In this document: one piece after another, positions 57,025 through 64,000 of the stretch
Position numbering within the stretch: the first letter of the stretch is position 1
Layout: the number at the start of each line of letters is the position of its first letter
NCBI GenBank assembly: GCA_000824825.2
Contig: LM655174.1
Span: 4,420 to 68,419 of the forward strand
Source of the DNA: Mesorhizobium sp. ORS 3324
Lineage (GTDB): Bacteria > Pseudomonadota > Alphaproteobacteria > Rhizobiales > Rhizobiaceae
Direction: 5' to 3'
DNA length: 64,000 nt
Program-made: the position numbers and the translations under genes
The notes under the pieces: generated by a model
Database searches by the model: none
Told to the model about the DNA's origin: nothing
What the model saw: the letters and a program-made list of their open reading frames with translations, nothing else

Positions 57025-57534
57025 CTACTCCCGGGCTTCCACCAGCGACGCGGCAATCGCCGCGATCGCACGAAACAGGACAAGAGGATCATCCTTTGTT
57101 GGGAGAAATCCCCGTCGCTGCCAGAATTGCGAAGCGTCTTCATCGATTGCATTAACTATGAGCGTGCGCCCGCCAATCAGTTCTGCCGCCCGAACGCAGC
57201 GCTGAAGAGCATGCTTCAGCAAGCCAGTACCGACACCGCGCCCGGCCCATCTGGTGTCGGTCGCAAGCTGGCCAAGAAGGAGACAGGGCACCGGATCTGG
57301 CGGTCGCCCGGTGCGGATCGACCGAGGCAAGATTGACGGCACAACAGCCGTCGGCGCCAAACCGTAATATCCAACCACTCGGCCGGTTTCATGGACAACG
57401 AGAACCGCCGTGAAGCCTTTCTCCTGATTGGAGAGTGCACGTGTTTTCAGCCAGTGATCAAGCGTAGGTTTCCCGCAGGAAAATCCGGAAACGTCGTGGG
57501 CCGCGGTCAGCGATTCGGGCGCCGATAAGGCCAC
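57025..57534 (-). CDS. GNAT toxin of a TacAT-type pair
   Basis: A 169-residue acetyltransferase of the toxin group paired with DUF1778 antitoxins. The acetyl-CoA loop reads LATDTRWAGRGVGTGLL (about 90-106) and the C-terminal motif DEDASQFWQRRGFLPTKDDP (131-150). In characterised toxins the position before the glycine-phenylalanine segment is a tyrosine needed for catalysis; here it is W138. Known members acetylate charged tRNAs and stop translation. The start is GTG, three bases after the antitoxin stop. Activity is uncertain because of the substitution. Confidence 0.85.
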   Translation of the reverse strand: MALSAPESLTAAHDVSGFSCGKPTLDHWLKTRALSNQEKGFTAVLVVHETGRVVGYYGLAPTAVVPSILPRSIRTGRPPDPVPCLLLGQLATDTRWAGRGVGTGLLKHALQRCVRAAELIGGRTLIVNAIDEDASQFWQRRGFLPTKDDPLVLFRAIAAIAASLVEARE

Positions 57535-57537
57535 GGC

Positions 57538-57837
57538 TTAACGCTTCGCCGTGTACTCAGTTTCCCAGGGTGCGCGCCGCCTTGCCAATTCCACCATGTC
57601 TGGAACCGGAGCGGTCGGTGCCGCCAGTACCTCCATGAACTCCGCGAATCCTTCCGGGCTCATGCGGATAAGGCGGTTGTCCATCAACACGTCCTCGGCC
57701 GCGCGCACGGCGGCATCACGCACGAAATCCGTGCGTGACCGGCCGCGGAGAGCGGCGGCACGATCGATCATCGCTACGTCCGCTTCCGGCAGGCGCATCG
57801 AGATCGGGTATTCCTTGCGTTCGGCGGTAGCAGTCAT
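57538..57837 (-). CDS. DUF1778 (TacA-like) antitoxin
   Basis: A 99-residue ribbon-helix-helix protein. The N-terminal DNA-binding part reads YPISMRLPEADVAMIDRAAA and the helix RSRTDFVRDAAVRAAEDVL; the C-terminal tail (about 60-99) should wrap the toxin. ATG 57837 follows a CAGGAGA site. An inverted repeat lies just upstream. Placed between trmB and rimP, the pair is an insertion in an otherwise conserved order. Confidence 0.9.
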   Translation of the reverse strand: MTATAERKEYPISMRLPEADVAMIDRAAALRGRSRTDFVRDAAVRAAEDVLMDNRLIRMSPEGFAEFMEVLAAPTAPVPDMVELARRRAPWETEYTAKR

Positions 57838-57862
57838 AACTTGTCTCCTGCCGGAAAACATA

Positions 57863-57882
57863 GCATTTGTAGCGCCAAATGC
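57863..57882. promoter_or_regulatory. Palindromic operator of the toxin-antitoxin operon
   Basis: GCATTTG-TAGCGC-CAAATGC, an exact seven-base inverted repeat with a six-base spacer, 26-45 bp upstream of the antitoxin start. The position fits autoregulation by the ribbon-helix-helix antitoxin. Confidence 0.7.
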
Positions 57883-57925
57883 AATACATAGCGGCCACGC
57901 TCCCCTTGAGCGCCTCGCCGGAATC

Positions 57926-57944
57926 CATTTCAGCGCGACGCGCT
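57926..57944. repeat. Dispersed 19-bp motif, copy 2
   Basis: CATTTCAGCGCGACGCGCT is the exact reverse complement of 37142-37160. It lies between trmB and the antitoxin promoter region. Confidence 0.7.
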
Positions 57945-57974
57945 CAAGGCAAACGGCTTTAGTCCGGTCTCGAA

Positions 57975-58676
57975 CTACTTCCGGATAAAAGTCAGATAGG
58001 CAGGCCGCCGTCCCTCGCGGACGGCCTTTGCCTCGTAGCGTGTGCCGGGCCAGCCCTCATAGGGCTGGTGCCAGTCGGCCGCTTCGCTCGCCTGCCATGC
58101 GAAAGCGCCGTGGGCGCGGCAGGCGAGCAGCGTCCAGTTCACATAGCTCTCGATGTCGGAAGCGAAGCGGAACCTGCCGCCCGCTTTCAGCACCCGCGCG
58201 AACCGGTCGAGATTGACCTGGCTAACGAAGCGGCGCTTCCAGTGTTTCTTCTTCGGCCAGGGATCGGGATAAAGCAGGTCGACGCCGTCGAGCGAGGCCG
58301 GCGGCAGCCAGTCGAGCAGGCGCGTGGCATCGTCGTCATAGACTCTCAAATTGGCGAGCGGGCGCTTGTCGAGCGCCGTCATCATCTTGGCCATGCCGTT
58401 GACGAATGGCTCGACGCCGATAAAACCGGTCGCTGGAGCCTCCGTCGCGCGATGCAAGAGATGCTCGCCGCCGCCGAAGCCGATCTCTAGCTGAAAAGCT
58501 GAAACCGGCGCCTTGAACAGGGTTCCAAGGTCCGCGGGCGCCTCCGCCGTCAGATCGAGCCGGTAGGCGCGCAGGCCGCGTTCAAGCGCCGCTGCCTGCT
58601 GCGGGCGAATGGTCTTGCCGTGCCGGCGGCCGAAAAATCCTTCGGTCGCGCGGCTCGGCCTGTCGTTTGGCTCCAT
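57975..58676 (-). CDS. trmB: tRNA (guanine-46-N7) methyltransferase
   Basis: A 233-residue SAM-dependent enzyme. The SAM site is [12 protein letters not shown], and the hallmark [19 protein letters not shown] lies in the second half. It forms m7G46 in the tRNA variable loop. It starts 20 bp after metK and is probably co-transcribed with it. Confidence 0.96.
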   Translation of the reverse strand: MEPNDRPSRATEGFFGRRHGKTIRPQQAAALERGLRAYRLDLTAEAPADLGTLFKAPVSAFQLEIGFGGGEHLLHRATEAPATGFIGVEPFVNGMAKMMTALDKRPLANLRVYDDDATRLLDWLPPASLDGVDLLYPDPWPKKKHWKRRFVSQVNLDRFARVLKAGGRFRFASDIESYVNWTLLACRAHGAFAWQASEAADWHQPYEGWPGTRYEAKAVREGRRPAYLTFIRK

Positions 58677-58696
58677 GGATAGGCTTGGCGATGCCG

Positions 58697-59974
<1,278 letters not shown>

Positions 59975-59994
59975 GGGTGTCCCCTCTTGAAAAG

Positions 59995-60011
59995 ATCGGC
60001 AATCTGCCGAT
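59995..60011 (-). promoter_or_regulatory. Attenuator-like hairpin in the metK leader
   Basis: ATCGGCA-ATC-TGCCGAT is an exact seven-base stem. On the minus strand it is followed by CTTTTC, and the metK GTG comes about 20 bases later. It looks like a weak intrinsic terminator placed just before the ribosome binding site. I did not recognise a SAM riboswitch fold. Confidence 0.45.
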
Positions 60012-60024
60012 TTTGGCGCGCCAC

Positions 60025-60054
60025 GTGTTAGCGGTGCCGGGCGCTGCTCGTCAA
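60025..60054 (-). promoter_or_regulatory. Predicted metK promoter
   Basis: On the minus strand TTGACG (60054-60049) and TAACAC (60030-60025) are separated by 18 bp. The -35 is good and the -10 weak. A start just below 60020 would give a leader of about 45 bases. Confidence 0.45.
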
Positions 60055-60136
60055 GCGGCGCGACGGATCTGGCATGAATATCGGCACAAGCGGCTTGTGC
60101 CACCGGCGGGGATGCCGCCGGGGCATGAGCCTGGAA

Positions 60137-60559
60137 TTACTCGGCTTCGTCCGGCGAAAGGGACTTCACAAGATCGATGATCCTGCGGCGCACCTTGACG
60201 TCGGGAATCTTGACGAAGGCGCGATTGAGCTGAAGCCCCTCCGGGCTGCCGCAGAATTCGATGGCGAACGCCATCGAGGCATCCTCGGCGAATCCCCGGT
60301 TGCCGGCCCCGGCTTCCTGACCCGGGGCATCCTCGAAGAAGAAGGCGACGGGCACGCTCAGGATGGAGGCTATCGCCTGCAGACGACTGGCGCCAACCCT
60401 GTTCGTCCCCTTTTCGTACTTCTGGATCTGTTGAAACGTGATGCCGAGATTTTCACCCAGCTTTTCCTGGCTCATTCCAAGCATATTGCGACGCAGCCGA
60501 ATACGACTCCCGACGTGAATGTCGATCGGATTCGGCTTCTTCTTGTTTTCTTCTGTCAT
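60137..60559 (-). CDS. praR: XRE-family regulator, PraR-like
   Basis: A 140-residue protein with an N-terminal helix-turn-helix (residues 20-70; MSQEKLGENLGITFQQIQKY) and a C-terminal part ending in RRIIDLVKSLSPDEAE. PraR homologs in rhizobia control quorum-sensing, biofilm or bacteroid-related genes. It is kept between lnt and metK in Rhizobiales. Two hairpins follow it, CCGGCGG/CCGCCGG near 60108-60126 and GGCACAAG-CCG-CTTGTGCC near 60084-60102, which may end its transcript. Region 60560-60699 holds its AT-rich promoter area. Confidence 0.85.
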   Translation of the reverse strand: MTEENKKKPNPIDIHVGSRIRLRRNMLGMSQEKLGENLGITFQQIQKYEKGTNRVGASRLQAIASILSVPVAFFFEDAPGQEAGAGNRGFAEDASMAFAIEFCGSPEGLQLNRAFVKIPDVKVRRRIIDLVKSLSPDEAE

Positions 60560-60699
60560 TTTTTCCTCGCCGAATTTTTCCGGCTTTTTCTATTTTTCCC
60601 GCCCAAACGAAGCCGGAGCCACCTGCCCCAACAGACCCCCTCCAGCCGACTTCGAGAAAATTTTAGGCGTTACAGTATGAGTTTCTAATGTGCCGACTG

Positions 60700-62289
60700 T
60701 CAATTCGCCCGTAGCCGTTGCCTTACATTCAATGTGAAGGCGGTCAGGGCAAACAGCAACATGATCAGCAATCCGTTAATGCGCCGCTGATCGGCGGTCA
60801 GCAGGGCACGCCCAGAGACCGGCACATGCGCATCGATGGCGCCGCGCGCGTCGACCGCCAGGGCATCGACAATGCGCCCACGCGAATCGACAACGGCGGA
60901 GATGCCGTTGTTGGCCGCGCGCAACAAAGGCAATCCATTCTCCACCGCCCGAATCTGCGCCTGCCTGAAGTGCTGGTACGGGCCTGGCGTGTCGCCAAAC
61001 CAGGCGTCGTTGGTGACGTTCACAATAAGTTCAGCTGACGCTACGTCAACCGAGACAAGATCGGGAAAGATAACCTCGTAGCAGATGAACGGAACCGCGC
61101 TGAGGCCGTTCGGCACAGCGATCGCGTGCCGCTCGTTGCCGGCGGCGAAGTTCATCGGCCCGGCGACGAGCTGGCCTATGCCGAAACGTTCAAACAGACC
61201 CGCGAAAGGCAGATATTCGCCGAACGGCACCAGATGCACCTTGTCGACGGCATCGACGATCTCACCCTTGTCGTTGATCGCCACCACGGAATTGTAATAA
61301 CGGCTGCCGGCATTGCCCGCGCCGCCCTCCTCGCGCACGACGCCGGCGATCAGCATCTGGCCGTTGCCCAGCATGTCGCCCAGCGCCGTCAGCGCGTCCG
61401 GACGCTCGGTGAATAGGAACGGCACGGATGTTTCCGGCCACAGGATCAGTTGCGGCTTGGAGTGGCCCTCATCCGGCGCCTTCCCCGATATCCCCATCAG
61501 CGTGGCGAAGATGCGGTCGCGCACCGAGGCGTTCCATTTCTCGCTGAGGTCGACGGCGGGCTGGACGATGCGGACGTCTATCGAGCGGGTGGCCGGCTCG
61601 GCCGGGCTTGCGAGCTTGAAATAGCCGAAGCCGACATGGGCTGCGACAAGGACGACGAACAGGGCAAGCCCAAGCCTCAGATGCCGGCGCGCGGCAACAA
61701 GCGCGGGAAGCGAAAAGACGAAGACCGCAAGCGCGTTCATGCCGATCATGCCGGTCAACGAGACGCTTTGCATCAGGAGCGGCACCGGCATCGCAGCGTA
61801 GCCGACGGCATTCCACGGAAAGCCCGTGAAGAGGAAGTCGCGCAACCATTCGGCAAGACCGAAGCCGAAGGCGAGTGCTGCGATGCGGCCGATGTCGCTG
61901 CTCCAGAAAAGCCGCGCCACGACCGTGGCAAGGCCATAGAAGAAGGCGAGCGCCAAGGGAATGCCGACCACGGCGAAGGGCAAGGCCCAGGCGAAGCTGT
62001 CGGCCTCGACCAGAAGCGCCTTGCCGATCCACCAGAGGCCAGCGAGGAAATAGCCGAAGCCGAACCACCAGCCGATGGCGAAGGCCGGCCGAAGGCGGCG
62101 CAGCCAGCCGTCGGAGGCTTCACCCGTTGAGCCGTCGAGCAGCCAGACGAGCACCGGAAACGACACGAAGCAGACGGCGAAGAAATCGTAAGGCGCCTGG
62201 GCGAGGACCGCGAGCGCTCCGGCGACAAACGCCACAAACGCCCGCCGCCACCCCCACAGCAGAATTATCCGGCCGGCAAAGCGCTGCAT
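60700..62289 (-). CDS. lnt: Apolipoprotein N-acyltransferase
   Basis: A 529-residue inner-membrane enzyme with several N-terminal membrane helices (about 10-225) and a periplasmic nitrilase-like domain. The catalytic triad is E286 (ILWPETSVP), K350 ([15 protein letters not shown]) and C403 ([10 protein letters not shown]); a C-terminal helix closes the chain. It adds the third acyl chain to lipoproteins. ATG 62289 is preferred over TTG 62301. Confidence 0.95.
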   Translation of the reverse strand: MQRFAGRIILLWGWRRAFVAFVAGALAVLAQAPYDFFAVCFVSFPVLVWLLDGSTGEASDGWLRRLRPAFAIGWWFGFGYFLAGLWWIGKALLVEADSFAWALPFAVVGIPLALAFFYGLATVVARLFWSSDIGRIAALAFGFGLAEWLRDFLFTGFPWNAVGYAAMPVPLLMQSVSLTGMIGMNALAVFVFSLPALVAARRHLRLGLALFVVLVAAHVGFGYFKLASPAEPATRSIDVRIVQPAVDLSEKWNASVRDRIFATLMGISGKAPDEGHSKPQLILWPETSVPFLFTERPDALTALGDMLGNGQMLIAGVVREEGGAGNAGSRYYNSVVAINDKGEIVDAVDKVHLVPFGEYLPFAGLFERFGIGQLVAGPMNFAAGNERHAIAVPNGLSAVPFICYEVIFPDLVSVDVASAELIVNVTNDAWFGDTPGPYQHFRQAQIRAVENGLPLLRAANNGISAVVDSRGRIVDALAVDARGAIDAHVPVSGRALLTADQRRINGLLIMLLFALTAFTLNVRQRLRAN

Positions 62290-62671
62290 ATAGCTTCCCA
62301 AGTCGCGCGAATCAGGCAGCCAGAGATTTAACAGGCCGCGCCGGCTCCTCCAAATGAGGGTGATTTTGAGGGACGTCCTTGTAAATGCTCCATCGCCTGA
62401 AGGCGGCAGCTTCAGGTTGCAGCTTAAAAGCCGGATCGGTTCGCCGTCCGGCGGACCGACGCAAACTCAGGTCACGTTGACGTTGTGGTCAGGCTCGGGC
62501 GGCGTCTGGTTCTTGATCCATCTTGTCTGTCACCTTGCCGCTCGACGCAACCTGATAACCCTCGTCCACAGATGCTGGCCCGACTAGCGTTTTCGCAATA
62601 TCGGTCGTCCCATCGAGGATGGGCACTTACGGTCCAGCGGGGGATCTCGCCTCCAACGAATTCTTACGCCC
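62290..62671. other. Intergenic region between lnt and the lipoprotein gene
   Basis: No gene is convincing in these 382 bp. CCCATC-GAG-GATGGG near 62610-62624 is a small hairpin downstream of the minus-strand lipoprotein gene and could end its transcript. The lnt promoter should lie in the part next to 62290. Confidence 0.4.
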
Positions 62672-63268
62672 CTATAGGCCCGCAAGGGCCTGAGCCGTGA
62701 GTAGCCGAGCTACCAATCGGTACTGCTCGACGAGAAAATCATCATTGGTGAACCATTCGGCATAGGGCGCCATGCGAACTCCTTTCGTTTCAGAATCCTT
62801 GATTTGGCTCTCGCCGGCGAACATTAACCGTTTGCCGTCCGATGAACGAACCATCTCAGCGCTGACGGTCATTGCAATCCCTCGCCCATCGTTGGCGCCA
62901 ACTGGAACGCTCAATGCGTGGTACACGTTGATCTTCAGCTGGGCGGAAGCGCCTGATGCTGTGTCCGTTACGTGATATCCTTTGCTAATGAGGTCCTGCT
63001 TTGCTTGACCCTCGATGAGTTCGCGGAGATTCGTGCGCGCATCCACTACTTGCTGAAGACGAGATTCAGCCTCCGACACCGTTGCGGGTACTTTCCCAGA
63101 GCTTGCTTCTGCCTCACTTAAGTTTGGCCCAAAGACAGAGGCTTTCGATAACTGTACGGGCTCCACATATACGAAGCCTATGGAGGCTTTCCGCTGTGGA
63201 TCAATAGTGGACGCTGCGCAAGCGGTGAGGGCAATCGCGACAATGGCAATAATGCTGCGGCGAAGCAA
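62672..63268 (-). CDS. Putative lipoprotein of unknown function
   Basis: A protein of about 198 residues with a lipoprotein signal: a hydrophobic stretch IIAIVAIALTAC, with the lipobox cysteine near residue 16. The rest is a soluble domain with VSEAESRLQQVVDARTNL and a second half rich in beta strands. I do not recognise the family. The likely start is TTG 63268, five bases after GGAGG; TTG 63280 is the alternative. Base composition is visibly AT-richer than the neighbours, and it separates lnt from corC, which are normally adjacent, so recent insertion is likely. Confidence 0.65.
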   Translation of the reverse strand: MLRRSIIAIVAIALTACAASTIDPQRKASIGFVYVEPVQLSKASVFGPNLSEAEASSGKVPATVSEAESRLQQVVDARTNLRELIEGQAKQDLISKGYHVTDTASGASAQLKINVYHALSVPVGANDGRGIAMTVSAEMVRSSDGKRLMFAGESQIKDSETKGVRMAPYAEWFTNDDFLVEQYRLVARLLTAQALAGL

Positions 63269-63478
63269 TGGAACCTCCAAATCATCAAGATCTATTCGGA
63301 GTATTACATTACAGCTTGCGCGGTCAGATAGAGCCTGGAGTACAAATGAGATTTGATATTATAGCCTGCTGCATAGGGCATGGAGCCAGGCCAAAGCCAT
63401 GCGCGGATCCCGAAAGAAGACGCCGGAACCCAGGACTGTGTGCTTGAACGGGTCATAGACCGGCATGAGGCGAAAAGA

Positions 63479-64000
63479 TCAAGCCTGCTCGGTGCGCGCA
63501 GCGCGGCGGCGCTGCCGCTCGCCCTTCGGGCTCTGCACGATGCGGACCCGCTTGACACGGCGCGGGTCAGCGTCGAGCACGTGGAACTCGAAGCCCGGTA
63601 TGGCCTGCACCACTTCGCCGCGGGCCGGAACCCGGCCAAGCGTGTTGAAGATCATGCCGCCGATGGTGTCGACATATTCACCATGCTCGCCGGCGGCGAA
63701 ATCCTCGCCGATCATCTTGGCGACCTCGTCGATCTCGGCCTTGCCGTCGACCACGAACACGCCGTCGCCGGCCTGGGTGATCATCGGCTCGTCCTCATCG
63801 TGCTCGTCCTCAATGTCGCCGACCACCATCTCGACGATGTCCTCAAGCGAGGCGAGGCCGTCGGTGCCGCCATATTCGTCGATGACGAGCGCCATCTGGG
63901 TGCGCGTCGTCTGCATGCGCCCCATCAGGTCCGAAGCAAGCATGGAGGGCGGCACGAACAGCACCGGGCGGATCAGGTCGAGATCGCCGATGGTGCGCGC
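63479..64000 (-). CDS. CorC/TlyC hemolysin-family protein, 3' part
   Basis: The last 173 codons of a CBS-pair protein; the 5' part lies beyond the window. It contains the end of the CBS pair (MALVIDEYGGTDGLASLEDI) followed by the CorC/HlyC C-terminal domain with DGKAEIDEV and FNTLGRVPARGE. Such proteins are linked to magnesium and cobalt efflux. It is the usual upstream neighbour of lnt. The 210-bp gap to the lipoprotein gene (63269-63478) is AT-rich and shows no gene. Confidence 0.9.
   Translation of the reverse strand, partial: ARTIGDLDLIRPVLFVPPSMLASDLMGRMQTTRTQMALVIDEYGGTDGLASLEDIVEMVVGDIEDEHDEDEPMITQAGDGVFVVDGKAEIDEVAKMIGEDFAAGEHGEYVDTIGGMIFNTLGRVPARGEVVQAIPGFEFHVLDADPRRVKRVRIVQSPKGERQRRRAARTEQA

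Noticed and set aside
59975-60136. SAM-responsive riboswitch before metK
   Set aside because: The leader after the predicted promoter is only about 45 bases, and no known SAM riboswitch core was recognised.
63304-63639. Small minus-strand frame between the lipoprotein gene and corC
   Set aside because: It overlaps the corC 3' end in another frame, with no signal or motif.

Overview
The window reads as a GC-rich chromosome segment from a Rhizobiales alphaproteobacterium, most likely Mesorhizobium or a close relative. The evidence is the long housekeeping order corC-lnt-praR-metK-trmB-rimP-nusA-ylxR-infB-rbfA-truB-rpsO-pnp followed by fabI-fabB-fabA-irr, a rhizobial type DnaA, a complete alphaproteobacterial Cpa/Tad pilus locus, and families of short interspersed palindromes. 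I saw no tRNA or rRNA gene, no insertion sequence, no prophage and no CRISPR array. Assignments rest on reading motifs and gene order; no database search was run.

Layout. 1-6.0 kb: a LysR regulator divergent from a three-gene molybdoenzyme operon resembling the cytoplasmic sulfite-oxidising SoeABC complex. 6.0-12.2 kb (minus strand): PdeM phosphoesterase and an Lhr-type helicase, a large nested palindrome, then a leucyl aminopeptidase / MarR / NlpC-P60 peptidase set. 12.3-24.6 kb: the tad locus (tadD, tadC, tadB, cpaF, cpaE, cpaD, cpaC, cpaB, cpaA, the Flp pilin, a stand-alone pilus N-domain protein and two TadE-like pseudopilins), with several CtrA-like sites including one exact TTAA-N7-TTAA. 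24.6-28.6 kb: a PhnD-like binding protein, deoB, mutM and an enoyl-CoA hydratase. 28.6-34.2 kb: rpsT, dnaA, dnaN and recF. 34.0-34.2 kb: an array of seven and a bit 26-bp units leading into moeB. 35-39 kb: a GNAT protein, a two-subunit aconitase X, a 2-hydroxyacid dehydrogenase and small envelope proteins. 39.3-42.6 kb: irr divergent from fabA-fabB-fabI. 42.7-45.4 kb: a GGDEF-EAL protein and an RsmC-like methyltransferase. 45.5-56.8 kb: the transcription/translation block from pnp back to rimP, with corA between truB and rpsO. 57.0-57.8 kb: a DUF1778/GNAT toxin-antitoxin pair. 58-64 kb: trmB, metK, praR, lnt, an AT-richer lipoprotein gene and the 3' part of corC.

Most of the window is core cell machinery: replication initiation and clamp loading, ribosome maturation, unsaturated fatty acid synthesis under an iron regulator, and lipoprotein maturation. 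The accessory parts are the tad pilus, the Soe-like operon, the toxin-antitoxin pair, the lipoprotein gene and the repeats. The most unusual structure is the 26-bp array between recF and moeB. Each unit is a hairpin whose stem is largely kept by paired base changes, and each unit is also a nine-codon frame that ends in the ATGA or GTGA of the next, the last one ending on the moeB start codon.
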